Part shown: positions 1 to 8,517 of the stretch, in pieces | Layout: each line of letters opens with the position of its first letter | Position numbering within the stretch: the stretch's first letter is position 1 | Origin: Nostoc cf. commune SO-36 | Lineage (GTDB): Bacteria > Cyanobacteriota > Cyanobacteriia > Cyanobacteriales > Nostocaceae | Direction: 5' to 3' | NCBI RefSeq assembly: GCF_023734775.1 | Contig: NZ_AP025732.1 | Span: 5,516,501-5,580,500, forward strand | DNA length: 64,000 bases | Notes under the pieces: generated by a model | The model's input: the letters and a program-made list of their open reading frames with translations, nothing else | Databases searched by the model: none | What the model was told of the DNA's origin: nothing | Made by a program: the position numbers and the translations under genes

Positions 1-189
1 ATCAATACATATTATAGTTGGTTAATTGCCGAAATCTCCGATTTAGAAATCCCTTTACGACAACATAGAAGTAATCCAAGAGTAGTCAAGAAAGCCCGCT
101 CTAAGTTTAAGAGTAAAAAACGAAGTCATCGAAATAATGGTTCTCCCCGACAAAAACTATCTTTTCAAATTTTTAGACAGGCCAGTTGA
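1..189 (+). pseudogene. IS4-family transposase, C-terminal end (partial)
   Basis: An open frame enters from the left edge and ends at TGA 187-189. Its 62 residues are basic (LRQHRSNPRVVKKARSKF, then KSKKRSHR), as in the tail of cyanobacterial IS4-type DDE transposases. The rest of the gene lies outside the window, so whether it is intact cannot be judged. No start is visible. The next transposase piece is on the opposite strand, so this belongs to a different copy. Family assignment is from remembered tail motifs. Confidence 0.6.
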
Positions 190-258
190 ATATATCCATT
201 TTGAACTTCTAAGTTTTTCATCCTCAATTTATAGCTCCACGGTTTAAAGATATTCTCA

Positions 259-621
259 TCAATTAACAATTAAGTTTTTTGAGTGTGCCAATAGTTCTGA
301 ATTCTGGCTCCTGACTCCTGAATTCTGTTTGATAATTGTTGAATCTATTGGACAAATCGCATATTTATCGTGTAACTTTTTTTGAACTTTGTTCTGTACT
401 AATTCATTTAATTTTTGGTAAATTTCTTGAAAGGGTTTTTGGCTTCGATGTAAATTTGCTTTAGAAAAAGTAGAAATATCTACCTCATATCCTGTCTTGT
501 TTAACCTGTTAAACAAATCTCGCATACTTGTTAAGCTGTTATCCATAGTATAGGATAACCAGCACTCAAAGAACAGACGACTGTTCAATACTGGATAATC
601 GTTTTTTGGCAGTCCTCTCAA
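259..621 (-). pseudogene. IS4-type transposase, N-terminal fragment
   Basis: The 120 residues contain the N-terminal portion of an IS4-like transposase (FFECWLSYTMDNSLTSMRDLF, then KLHDKYAICPIDSTII). The frame is lost right after the first catalytic-region motif PIDSTII. There the sequence runs into a dispersed GAATTC-rich repeat and stops, so the DDE core is missing and the gene is dead. It is unrelated in frame to the neighbouring IS4-type pieces. The family call rests on motif recognition only. Confidence 0.6.
295..327. repeat. GAATTC-rich dispersed repeat
   Basis: The sequence is two near-inverted halves around a CTCCTGACTCC core, each ending in TTCTGAATTCTG-like sequence. Repeats of this form are scattered through Nostoc-type genomes. 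Here it marks the point where the transposase frame at 259-621 loses homology, so it probably inserted into, or recombined with, the old element. Confidence 0.5.
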
Positions 622-700
622 GATACCTTTGACAATTTTGGGAAATTAATTTATAATCACTATCAAATAGATATACTTTAATCTTCTGCCCAAAATTTAA

Positions 701-757
701 CATATTTTGGGCTATTTTTATCGGATTTTTCTTAACATTCAACACTTTTGGCTTCAA
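701..757. repeat. 52-bp repeat, copy 1 (inverted relative to 2218-2272)
   Basis: About 52 bases, read on the minus strand as CCAAAAGTGTTGAATGTT followed by AGAAAAATCCGATAAAA, recur on the plus strand at about 2218-2272 with only a few mismatches. The two copies flank a 1.4-kb segment with the ParA remnant and two transposase N-termini. Both copies can be read as a similar peptide (PKVLNV, K/E, KNPIK), so they may be relics of one coding sequence rather than IS ends. Confidence 0.5.
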
Positions 758-866
758 GGCTTACAGTTTTTATTGATTGTAATAAATTTATCAGGATTTT
801 TAGTAATAAATATTCTGCACGTCCCAATTCTCGCTTGAGGTTTGTTTCGTAGAATTCTGGTAACAT
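732..866 (-). pseudogene. IS4-family transposase N-terminal stub
   Basis: ATG at 866 begins MLPEFYETNLKRELGRAEYL and runs 44 codons to TAA at 732. It matches the start of the transposase at 1506-2093 (MLPPLYQTNLENHLSESELL), so it is a second copy of the same IS type. It is cut after about 38 residues, where it meets the 52-bp repeat. Only the start region remains. Confidence 0.6.
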
Positions 867-961
867 TATCATTAAATAGAGCTTATTGCGAATAAATGCT
901 CTTTTTCTTTTACCACAAATTGCTGCACTCTTTGTAGTACAGGCATTCTAGACCATTTTGT

Positions 962-1426
962 CCCCCCGCAAGCCCTACTAATCACTGAAACCATCGTAAC
1001 TTGACAATTAATATCGGTTTTAAGCACTTCAAAAAATGAAAGCTCTTTAACATAACTTTCAAAGAAACCTCCAGATTGTGCTGGTAAGTCTAATAGTGTA
1101 ATAGGACAATCACTCTCATCTAAATTAATTAATAAATCGTCAGCACCACCTCTATGGAAAATATCAATGTAGCGTATTATCGGTCAGTAGTCTTTTTTGA
1201 AATATCTTTCTAACTGAGGATTTCTTAAGTCAGCTTCATAAGTGACACAGGGTAAATTTTTATTAATGTACAGTTGAAAGAGCGCTCGTGCAAAGGTGCT
1301 TTTTCCCACACCACCTTTATCACCTGTAACAATTATTAGCCGCTTTTGAGGTTTACTATTATTACTCTTGATTATATTATCATCATACATGACTTTCTTA
1401 CCCTTATTGGTTCTATTTTGAGACAT
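962..1426 (-). pseudogene. ParA-like ATPase with an in-frame stop
   Basis: ATG 1426 follows a GAGG ribosome binding site. The product has the deviant Walker A motif GDKGGVGKST near residue 35, typical of ParA/MinD-type partition and plasmid mobilisation ATPases. After FKKDY there is a TGA at 1184-1186. The same frame then continues coherently (PIIRYIDIFHRGGADDLL, then PITLLDLPAQSGGFF) to about 962, where homology appears to be lost. The in-frame stop plus the broken 3' end indicate a pseudogene. A remnant partition-type gene suggests plasmid origin for this region (inference). Confidence 0.6.
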
Positions 1427-1505
1427 AATAATCCTCGACAAAGCAAATACACTTTGTTAATGTAAATTGAAACTTTTAAACCTTATTTTGAATAAAATAA
1501 TTCAT

Positions 1506-2093
1506 TTATAATACGCCAAATTCATCTTCATTTTCAATAAATTCATTCTTTTTTAATCTCAAGCAAAAGTGTACTTCTTGCTCCCTGAGCCAATTGGCTA
1601 ATTTTACAGAGCAAAATTCTCTGTCCCCTAATATAATTGTTTGATATTTATTGAATAATCTTATTACTTGAGAAAATATTTTTGATTGCTCCTCAAAATT
1701 ACTATTTCCCATTCTGGGCAAAAATTCCCAATAGATTGGGATAGCTCTTCGCTCATAAACTAAGCTAATCATCATCAAATTGTTTCGCTGCCATTTTGTT
1801 CTATCAATTACCAAATAAATTCTTTGATTCTCCGAAAAATTTTGAGTTAACCAGTTTTCTATTATCGGAAACCAAATTCTCTGGATATTGAATACTGGCA
1901 GTGATAATAATCTTTGAATTTTCTTGCGTCTGCTTTCAAATAATATTGGTACAGGTAAAGCGTTCGCTATTTTTTCTAAACTGACTTCTTTAATATCTTG
2001 TAAAACATTAATTAGCAGGTTTAAAAACAACAATTCGGACTCTGAGAGATGATTTTCTAGGTTAGTTTGATATAATGGAGGTAACATTTTCAA
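1506..2093 (-). pseudogene. IS4-family transposase, N-terminal half
   Basis: The 195 residues start at MKMLPPLYQTNLENHL. They include the catalytic-type motifs VIDRTKWQ (first Asp) and ILGDREFCSVKLANWL (second Asp with the YREK-like region) of IS4 DDE transposases. Translation ends at EDEFGVL, well before the distal Glu region. Full-length family members are roughly twice as long, so this copy cannot be active. Confidence 0.7.
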
Positions 2094-2217
2094 TAGATAG
2101 GTCTTCTTGACAATGATTGACCTATCTTTTTTTTTACCATAATTTGGTCAAACCTTTGCACTACTTGGAATATGAGGCGCATGTCGCCCCTTCAGTTAGT
2201 TTTCCTTGAATACGCAT

Positions 2218-2272
2218 AGCTACCAAAAGTGTTGAATGTTGAGAAAAATCCGATAAAAACAGCCCAAAAGCA
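2218..2272. repeat. 52-bp repeat, copy 2
   Basis: Plus-strand partner of the repeat at 701-757 (shared core GTTGAATGTT..AGAAAAATCCGATAAAAA). It ends about 50 bases before the palindrome at 2324 and lies upstream of the truncated DsbA-like gene. Confidence 0.5.
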
Positions 2273-2323
2273 GCTTCACAAAGAAATGATATGAGTAAGT
2301 TGTACTTTGGTTTAAATGTGGAT

Positions 2324-2339
2324 TCCAACTTTAGTTGGA
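2324..2339. promoter_or_regulatory. Palindrome TCCAACT-tt-AGTTGGA, copy 1
   Basis: A perfect 7-bp inverted repeat with a 2-base spacer lies upstream of the truncated DsbA-like gene (start 2565). The identical palindrome occurs at 27194-27209 upstream of the full-length DsbA-like gene, and flanking bases are also similar (GAGATGGA, then TTTATC). Its conservation ahead of two paralogues suggests an operator. No regulator can be assigned. Confidence 0.4.
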
Positions 2340-2564
2340 GCCAACCTTCCATTTTGAGATGGACTGATTTATCAATCATTCTATTGAGTAAAAGTTGAAA
2401 CTTTTAGGGGACGACAATATTAGAGTGAATTGCATATATTTAATTCAGGCAAACATTGATTGCAACTTAGTTACAATCAATGTTTGCTATACAAAAAGGA
2501 AGAAGAAAGAAAGAGGGCTGTATACTCAACGCTAGTGCTGAACATACAACCGTCGGAGGTATCA

Positions 2565-2774
2565 GTGAGTTTTGATCGTGACCGCAGTTCGTTATTCGTG
2601 CGACCTTCAACACAAGATCACACAAAGAGTGTGCTGAATGCCGCCGTGGTGCTGGTGATGTATGGGGATTATCAATGTTCTCAAAGTGCGGACGTTTACA
2701 GGCTGATTAAAGTCATTGAGCGGCAGCTTGGTACTTGGTGTTTCTTTGAGGAAAAATTATTTGTGCAAATATGA
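2565..2774 (+). pseudogene. DsbA-like thioredoxin-fold protein, truncated copy
   Basis: The likely start is GTG 2565, six bases after GGAGGT. Residues 2-50 (FDRDRSSLFVRPSTQDH, then LNAAVVLVMYGDYQCSQSADVYRLIK) closely match the start of the gene at 26470-27027. After RQLG the frame shifts (FFEEKLFVQI against FGENNLGFIF in the paralogue) and ends at TGA, losing three quarters of the protein. The motif is CSQS, a single cysteine, as in the paralogue (CFQS). It is a decayed duplicate. Confidence 0.65.
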
Positions 2775-3144
2775 TTCCTATAGTTAAGTATAATAAGGGA
2801 AATTAACTCATTAAATATTACTCAGGGCAAACGCATCTAAATTACTCTTGATCACAACAAAGCTTAAGAACCAACGAAAAAATCTTTCCTTTCGCGCTTG
2901 ATTATTTTTTAAGCCCCAAAGTGATGTCTACGACGGGCTGCGCCTACGCCTAAAGTTTTCGCAATAAGTAAGAGTAAATGACATTAATTTTAGTTCTATT
3001 GAGAATAAACTTTGCTTGTTAACATGATGCGGCCGCCCTGAAATATTACTGGTTTTTAAAGTAACTGAAGAACAGATAAGTTGTCAGATTATCGCCCTTT
3101 GATTACTTTTAAATAAATTAAAAAATACCATAAGTAAAACAAAT
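2775..3144. other. Intergenic region upstream of the GDSL esterase
   Basis: 370 bases without a gene. It holds a G+C-rich dispersed repeat around 2929-2952 (GACGGGCTGCGCCTACGCC type, common in Nostoc genomes) and an A/T-rich stretch before the esterase start. No convincing promoter could be pinned down. Confidence 0.4.
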
Positions 3145-4131
3145 ATGAAAAAACAAGCGATCGCAACAGGGTTTGTTCTTTTTTCTTTCATGTTGCCGAC
3201 CAAGGTCTCTGCTGCAAGTTTTGATCGGCTTTACGTATTTGGCGATAGTCTTTCGGATATGGGCAATATATACAATGCTACGGGTAAAACATACCCTGTA
3301 AGCCCACCTAACTTTGAAGGACGTTTTTCCGATGGGTCACTCTGGGTAGATTATGTCGGAAATCAGTTAGGGTTAAAGCCCACTTTATTGACTGATATCG
3401 ATTTCACTACTATTCCTCCTACACCAATTCCTACCCAAGGAATAAACTTCGCTTTCGGTGGTTCTAGCTCTGGTTTAGGTAACGCTGTCGTTTCCAATCC
3501 AAATTTACCGGGAGTACTCAAACAAGTTCTTGGTTTTGCTGCAACTGTGCAAGCAAATAATCAAACTGCTGATCCAGATGCACTTTATACATTGTGGGGA
3601 GGTGCGAATGATTTCTTTTTTCTCAACTCCGAAGACTCTAGCACGCCAATCAGTAATATATCCCTAGCCTTGAATACTCTCGTAGGAGTCGGCGCAAAAA
3701 ATATTTTGGTATTTAACTTGCCAGACTTGGGACAGCTGCCAGCAGCTAAAATCAACAATCGTAACCCTACAACTCTTAGCAAATCGACTAATGAGTTTAA
3801 CTTGGGTTTAGCAGAAACTGTGAGCGCTTTGAGTCAAAACCAAAATCTCAACATCATCTCTATTGATACTTATTCTTTATTTAATCAGGCAAGTACATTG
3901 GGTTTTACGAATGTGACAGAGTCTTGTCTATCTAGACCAGATATATGTAACCCAGGTAACAACAAGTTTCTCATCTGGGACGGGTTTCATCCAACGACTT
4001 CTGGTCATAAAGTGATAGCAGATACTGTACTGGCAGCGATTGAAGCTAAGTCTGTTCCTGAACCTTCGATTAACTTAGGGATTTTAGCCCTTGGTGCTTT
4101 TGGTGCGATAGGAATGCTGAAGCGTCAATAA
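3145..4131 (+). CDS. Exported SGNH/GDSL lipase-esterase with PEP-CTERM anchor
   Basis: The 328-residue protein has an N-terminal signal peptide (hydrophobic residues 8-23, cleavage near VSAAS). It has the GDSL block FGDSLSD (nucleophile Ser35), the block III motif GGANDFF, and the catalytic Asp/His pair in DGFHPT near residues 281-285. The tail VPEP followed by a hydrophobic helix and a basic end (MLKRQ) is a PEP-CTERM sorting signal, so the enzyme is predicted to be exported and processed at the cell surface. This class hydrolyses carboxylic esters. The natural substrate is unknown. It is monocistronic, and the region downstream carries a palindrome. Confidence 0.9.
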   Translation: MKKQAIATGFVLFSFMLPTKVSAASFDRLYVFGDSLSDMGNIYNATGKTYPVSPPNFEGRFSDGSLWVDYVGNQLGLKPTLLTDIDFTTIPPTPIPTQGINFAFGGSSSGLGNAVVSNPNLPGVLKQVLGFAATVQANNQTADPDALYTLWGGANDFFFLNSEDSSTPISNISLALNTLVGVGAKNILVFNLPDLGQLPAAKINNRNPTTLSKSTNEFNLGLAETVSALSQNQNLNIISIDTYSLFNQASTLGFTNVTESCLSRPDICNPGNNKFLIWDGFHPTTSGHKVIADTVLAAIEAKSVPEPSINLGILALGAFGAIGMLKRQ

Positions 4132-4156
4132 AAAAGAAAAAAGGTCGGTACTGACG

Positions 4157-4177
4157 GCTAAGAACCGGGTTCTTAGC
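4157..4177. terminator. Perfect 10-bp palindrome after the GDSL gene
   Basis: GCTAAGAACC, one base, then GGTTCTTAGC forms a perfect hairpin 25 bases past the esterase stop. No T-tract follows, so it may be a dispersed palindromic repeat acting as a weak terminator or mRNA 3' stabiliser. Confidence 0.45.
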
Positions 4178-4613
4178 GCACAATGGATGCTTTTACACTC
4201 CGAGTTTGAAATAATCGAAAAGACAATCGCCTGAATCTGCACGAATCAATGCTACAACTACATCTGGTAAGGCAGCTGAACTGGGGTAAACCAAATAACG
4301 TGGTTCCCAACTAGCAATACGGTTCGGTTAAAGGGGAAAGATTTAAATACAGCTACCCCTTGTTCAAGCTGATGGCAGCAACCACGCTGAAACAATTGCA
4401 ATTCGAGCCATAGAACCGGAATACAGCCAAATCCTTACTATTGAAACGTTAACTGAGCGAGAGTTAGAGTCAAATCTATGTCAGACAAATACGAAGCTGT
4501 GAACATTTTTCCATCTCATGTGAAAGCAGAAACCGCCTGTGCAAATGAAGGCTTTTCCCATCTGGTAATTCGTTTGGACTAGTTTTTCTGCCTCGTTCAA
4601 GAGTAGGGTAAAT
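4178..4613. other. Intergenic region with two unrecognised coding scraps
   Basis: The minus strand between about 4325 and 4193 reads coherently (RIASWEPRYLVYP, then ALIRADSGDCLFDYFKLGV, stop) and looks like the last 40 residues of a protein I cannot name. The plus strand between about 4369 and 4490 reads ADGSNHAETIAIRAIEPEYS, then ILTIETLTERELESNL and a stop, with no start. Both look like ends of lost genes and match the debris-like character of the neighbouring segment. Confidence 0.3.
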
Positions 4614-4880
4614 ATGATGTACAAAACGACATCGACAAATTTTTGCCTACTGATTCTGGTTCCAGTTAGCTTACTGCTCACCTACCCGTTCCAAATCACC
4701 AATTGGCTGTATCTAGTTACTGCGATCGCCCTGGAAAGCATTTTTGTTCATAAAGTCTGGTTATTAATGCAGTCTACCTCAGATTTAGAGTTGGCCAGAT
4801 CGTTATTCAAGTACTCGATCATTTACATGATGTTGCTATCGGTGGCGATCGTAGTTGATTGCCTACCCATCTTTAATTGA
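4614..4880 (+). pseudogene. ctaB: Protoheme IX farnesyltransferase, C-terminal fragment
   Basis: The 88 residues match the last transmembrane segments of cyanobacterial heme O synthase: LILVPVSLLLTYPFQIT, then IFVHKVWLLMQS, then ARSLFKYSIIYMMLL and a DCLPIFN end. The prenyl-diphosphate-binding N-terminal loops (about 230 residues) are absent, so no enzyme activity is expected. It may still be translated as a small membrane peptide. It is the first of several 3'-end gene scraps on this strand. Confidence 0.7.
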
Positions 4881-4948
4881 CCAAAGAGAGCGACATTGTT
4901 AAGCCGTTGGTTAAATTGCTTGCTGCTGTTTATTAACCACTTCCTAAA

Positions 4949-6262
4949 ATGAATTCTTCTCGCCCCACAGTGATTATCGGAGCAGGCTTTGCAGGTCTTT
5001 TTACAGCGTTGCATCTGCGTCATCAGCAAGACTTGCGCTCGATCATTTTGATTGATCCACAAGAACGGTTTGTCTTCAAGCCAATGTTGTATGAACTATT
5101 GACAGGTGAATTGTCAGAAGATGCTGTTTGTCCGACTTATAAAGAGTTGCTGCAAGGTAGTGATATCAACTTTGTACAGGACAAAGTAGTGGCGATCAAC
5201 CTGCAAGAAAAACGTCTTAAGTTAGCTTCTGGCTCAGATTATATCTATGATCATCTGGTCTTAGCTGTTGGCAGTATTCAGGGTTATTTAGGAACAGAAG
5301 GCGCACAAAAAAACGCATTCGCATTTCGGACACAAGAGAATGCGATCGCTCTGGAGAGCCAGTTACGAGAGTGCTTGCAACGTGCTAGCCAAACGGATGA
5401 CGAAACACAACGGCGATCGCTCCTCACCTTTGCTGTCGTTGGGGCAGGCCCAACAGGGGTAGAAATGGCGGCAACCCTGGCAGATTTGTTACCCTACTGG
5501 TACGCCCAACTCGGCGGCGATATTCGTCAGATTCGCATTGTCTTAATCAATCATGGCAAGACGATTCTCGCAGGCGATGTCAACGCGGGTTTGCAGGAAG
5601 AGGCTCTCCACGCTTTCAGAACTCGAACAGTACCTGTTGAGTTGATATTAGGCGTAGGGGTGAAAGCGATCGCTCAAGACCACCTGGAGTATCAACCTGC
5701 CAACAGCACTGAGATAAAAACGCTGTTGACTCAAACCACCATCTGGACAGCCGGGACAGCCGTAAACCCACTCATCCAAAATCTCAAGTCCCAAATTCCC
5801 GCAGATCACCTGGATAAGCATGGGCTACCGCTTGTCACCTCAACTCTGCAACTGCTGGATTTTCCAGAAGTGTTTGCCGCAGGCGATTGTGCAAACGTGC
5901 AGCCACAAACCTTACCGGCTCTAGCCCAGGTGGCATATCAGCAAGGTGCGAGCATTGCCCACAATTTGATTGCCCTTGCTAAAGGTGCATCCCCTAGCCC
6001 AGCCCATGTCAGTCTTCGGGGTACGCTAATGAAATTGGGTTTAGGAAATGGGGTAGCAAAATTGTTTGACAAAGTGCAGATAACTGGCAAACTTGGCGAT
6101 CTAATTCGCAGTGCAACGTATTTGGAAATGCTGCCCACCCCACTGCATGACTTTAAGGCAACCACAGAATGGCTGAAGGAAGAAACTTTCCATCGCTATC
6201 ACAGACCCAAGATGAAGCCAGAAACCACCGCAAAACAACTTCTCTCTTCGGTTGAACAATGA
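4949..6262 (+). CDS. ndh: Type II NAD(P)H dehydrogenase (NDH-2 family)
   Basis: The 437-residue flavoprotein has an N-terminal FAD Rossmann motif (TVIIGAGFAGLFTALHL), the family block PQERFVFKPMLYELLTG, a central NAD(P)H-binding motif (VVGAGPTGVEMAATLA, near residue 170) and the distal FAD motif VFAAGDCAN. NDH-2 enzymes pass electrons from NAD(P)H to plastoquinone on the membrane surface without pumping protons. The C-terminal region with MKLGLGNGVAKLF matches cyanobacterial members. It appears intact and lies between gene fragments. The ATG is 27 codons past the ctaB scrap stop. Quinone specificity is not shown by the sequence. Confidence 0.85.
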   Translation: MNSSRPTVIIGAGFAGLFTALHLRHQQDLRSIILIDPQERFVFKPMLYELLTGELSEDAVCPTYKELLQGSDINFVQDKVVAINLQEKRLKLASGSDYIYDHLVLAVGSIQGYLGTEGAQKNAFAFRTQENAIALESQLRECLQRASQTDDETQRRSLLTFAVVGAGPTGVEMAATLADLLPYWYAQLGGDIRQIRIVLINHGKTILAGDVNAGLQEEALHAFRTRTVPVELILGVGVKAIAQDHLEYQPANSTEIKTLLTQTTIWTAGTAVNPLIQNLKSQIPADHLDKHGLPLVTSTLQLLDFPEVFAAGDCANVQPQTLPALAQVAYQQGASIAHNLIALAKGASPSPAHVSLRGTLMKLGLGNGVAKLFDKVQITGKLGDLIRSATYLEMLPTPLHDFKATTEWLKEETFHRYHRPKMKPETTAKQLLSSVEQ

Positions 6263-6428
6263 GAGCGATCGCTCATTCATCTGTGTATGCCACTGGATTA
6301 GAGTGGACAAGCTCTTCATCGCCGCCAAGCGAAAATTTTGAAGAGATTCCCACCATTACCTCAAAACCATATAGTTACGGGGAATTTGACAGATTGACAG
6401 TCGATCATCTATTTAAAGAGAACCACTG

Positions 6429-6893
6429 ATGAAGACACGAACAACAAAACGATTGGTTGGTGGAATCTTAACGATTGGCATAATTGGACTGCTACGTTCA
6501 CAGTCTCTCTTCGCGCTTCCAGTCAGCCAAGCTCAACCAAATTCCTCTCAAGACTATGTACTTCCCTACCGGGGCAGTTGGACGGGAACCTTCCGTACTG
6601 TCGGTTCTCAGGGGCAGATACTCGTATTTATTGATCCTGCCGGCAAACTGTACGGAAGTTTGAAGTCTAATGATGGTGAGAACTTTGCTCAAATTAGCGG
6701 TTCCCATCGCGGAAGTAAGTTTCATCTGGTTTTCACTCCTCCACCCAGCAGCCTTAACCAGTTTGGCACTGCTAGTCCTTACACCGTTGATGCAACCGCA
6801 AAGTGGGAGCAAGGGGTGAGTCGATTTGTAATCTCGGCCCCAACTAGAACGGGTCACTCACAACTATATACATTTGAGAAATCAATACATTGA
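6429..6893 (+). CDS. Hypothetical exported protein
   Basis: The 154-residue product has an N-terminal signal peptide (basic start, hydrophobic [12 protein letters not shown], cleavage near [10 protein letters not shown]). The mature part starts near [20 protein letters not shown] and has alternating beta-strand character with many Gly/Ser. I do not recognise the family. Its stop overlaps the start of the degraded zwf-like frame. No cysteines or catalytic motif are obvious. Confidence 0.6.
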   Translation: MKTRTTKRLVGGILTIGIIGLLRSQSLFALPVSQAQPNSSQDYVLPYRGSWTGTFRTVGSQGQILVFIDPAGKLYGSLKSNDGENFAQISGSHRGSKFHLVFTPPPSSLNQFGTASPYTVDATAKWEQGVSRFVISAPTRTGHSQLYTFEKSIH

Positions 6894-6964
6894 ACGGAGT
6901 TGCGATCTCGTCTGCCGCGTATTCCTGGACGCGACTTTGCCGGAGTCAACTCCATCTGGAGAAA

Positions 6965-7110
6965 GATGTTGAAGCTGGATTGAACATTATTGAAAAAGCA
7001 TTTGGACGCGATCTAAATTCTGCTCGCACCCTAAATGAAAATATCAGTTGCGTACTGAAGGAAAGCCAAATTTACCGTATCGATCACTACCTTGTCAGGC
7101 AAGAGCAAGT
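6965..7110 (+). pseudogene. zwf: Glucose-6-phosphate dehydrogenase fragment
   Basis: The frame contains [19 protein letters not shown], then [11 protein letters not shown]. This matches the conserved substrate-binding block of G6PDH (EKPFGRDL, then RIDHYLGKE). Only about 45 residues of a roughly 500-residue enzyme remain. GKE is corrupted to VRQE and the sequence runs directly into the HAD fragment. The enzyme is not functional here. Confidence 0.65.
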
Positions 7111-7118
7111 TCAGGTGG

Positions 7119-7456
7119 GGGTGAACAGCTGTCTGCGGCTCGATCGCAGCCTTATTATCTGGATGTCACCCATCCCCGTGCCAATAAAGGGGCTGTGGTC
7201 GCTCGCCTCTCGCAACTACTGGGAATTTCCAATCAAGAAATTGCCACGATTGGGGAGGGGATATGCCGAATGATGTGTCAATGTTTCAACGCAGTGGATT
7301 GAGCATTGCAATGGGTAATGCAAGTGTAGAGGTGCAAAAGCAAGCTCAGTACGTGACGACATCCTACGAAGAAGAAGGATTTGCCAACGCAGTTGAACAG
7401 TTCATTTTGGGAAGCAATACCGCAGACATCACCAAAAAGCGTTTTCGATCAATGCT
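7119..7456 (+). pseudogene. Cof-type HAD hydrolase, C-terminal fragment with frameshift
   Basis: One frame gives [19 protein letters not shown], then [16 protein letters not shown] second frame continues as [21 protein letters not shown], then EEGFANAVEQFILG. Together they form the cap-distal end of a Cof-type HAD-IIB phosphatase (motif IV normally GDxxND). One base near 7263 breaks GDMPND. The N-terminal nucleophile Asp region is missing. In some cyanobacteria a Cof-like gene lies next to zwf, so both pieces may come from one ancestral locus. Confidence 0.6.
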
Positions 7457-7467
7457 TTAGCGCTGCA

Positions 7468-7575
7468 ATGAATGAAACAGTCTGTCTCTGTTGTTCTAGT
7501 TTACTCCTGCGTCACATTCGTCACCATCAGGTGCATTGGTTTTGCCGACGCTGTTGGCAAGAGCAGATGCCTTAG
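7468..7575 (+). CDS. Small zinc-ribbon-like protein
   Basis: The 35 codons read MNETVCLCCSS, then LLRHIRHHQVHWFCRRCWQE. Two CxxC pairs (CLCC and CRRC) flank a short loop, as in the short zinc-ribbon-like proteins of heterocystous cyanobacteria. It could be a complete mini-protein or the start of a longer one cut by the join to the tehA-like gene, whose frame overlaps its 3' end. Function is unknown. Confidence 0.4.
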   Translation: MNETVCLCCSSLLLRHIRHHQVHWFCRRCWQEQMP

Positions 7576-8312
7576 CTGAATTTGAGCATCCTATTTTGTG
7601 TTGCTTTATCGGGTTAGTGCCTGTGTCTACGATGTTTGTAGCGCTGGCGATCGCACCCTACTCTCGTGCGATCGCCGTCGCGTTATTCATTGTCGGTGCA
7701 ATTGGTCAGTTAAGCTTTGGCGTGTATCGTTCCGGTCAGCTATGGATGGGAGGACGTAAGCCAGAAATTATTACACCCATTCTCTACCTCTCTACAGTCG
7801 CGGGTAGTTTTGTCGGTGCAATCGTTGCTAGTACCCTCGGTTATCGAGAGTGGGGCCTGTTGTTTTTTGGAGGAGGGCTGTTTTCGTGGCTAGCACTAGA
7901 GTCGATGATTATGCAGCGCCTCTATTTGCTAGAAGCGTTGCCTAAACTACTACGTCCAACGCTGGGCATTCAACTTGCCCCCCCTGTCGTTGGCTGTGTT
8001 GCTTATTTGAGTATCACCAGTGGTCAGCCCGATGCCTTTGCTCAGTTCCTTTTCGGCTATGGACTGTTGCAAGCGCTGATTCTACTGCGACTGCTACCGT
8101 GGTTATTTCAAGAACCCTTTACAGCTTCCTATTGGGCATTCACCCTCGGCATTGCTGCCTTGTCGCTGGCATCCTTGCACCTTGTTGAACGCGCTATGAC
8201 TGGAGTGATGCAAGAATTGGCACTACTGCTATTCATTGGCGCAAATATTGCGATCGGCAGTATTTCTCTAGGGACAGTGCGCCTCTTGCTGCGGGGCAAA
8301 TTACTAAGCTAG
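7536..8312 (+). pseudogene. tehA: TehA/Mae1-type transporter, 5'-truncated
   Basis: The 258 residues include HPILCCFIGLVPVSTMFVALAI and seven or eight hydrophobic helices typical of the SLAC1/TehA/C4-dicarboxylate exporter family (10 helices, about 320 residues). The first two helices are missing. The frame opens inside the zinc-ribbon gene, so the family start is not present. The remainder is free of stops. The family moves tellurite-related anions or C4-dicarboxylates across the inner membrane. This copy is probably non-functional. Confidence 0.6.
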
Positions 8313-8352
8313 CGATCGTTCATTTTTCCAGAACATATTGGGAGTAGAACTT

Positions 8353-8433
8353 ATGGCTGCAACAACTAAGCAAAATGGCACTAAATCGTTTGTTTACTCA
8401 ACTAGAATTGATATTCTTGTAGAAATCCGATAA
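8353..8433 (+). pseudogene. dps: Dps N-terminal stub
   Basis: An ATG after GGAGTAGAACTT opens 26 codons (MAATTKQNGTKSF, then YSTRIDILVEIR) and a TAA. The segment YxTRIDIxVE(I/V)R resembles the start of one class of cyanobacterial Dps ferritins (RIDIPVEVRSQL). The four-helix core is absent. A separate intact Dps gene lies at 23757-24344. Identification rests on a short match. Confidence 0.4.
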
Positions 8434-8517
8434 GTTCAAAGGTTCGGTTCGTCACAGCTAATTGCGAACCAACCCCCTTTTCCACATCCGTGAAAAGTCA
8501 GGGGTTCCAATTTGATT

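Noticed and set aside
566..757. 63-codon minus-strand frame
   Set aside because: It spans the 52-bp repeat and a transposase boundary; no homology or start signal supports it as a gene.
2161..2379. 72-codon minus-strand frame over the palindrome
   Set aside because: It crosses the repeat and operator-like region upstream of the DsbA fragment and has no family pattern.
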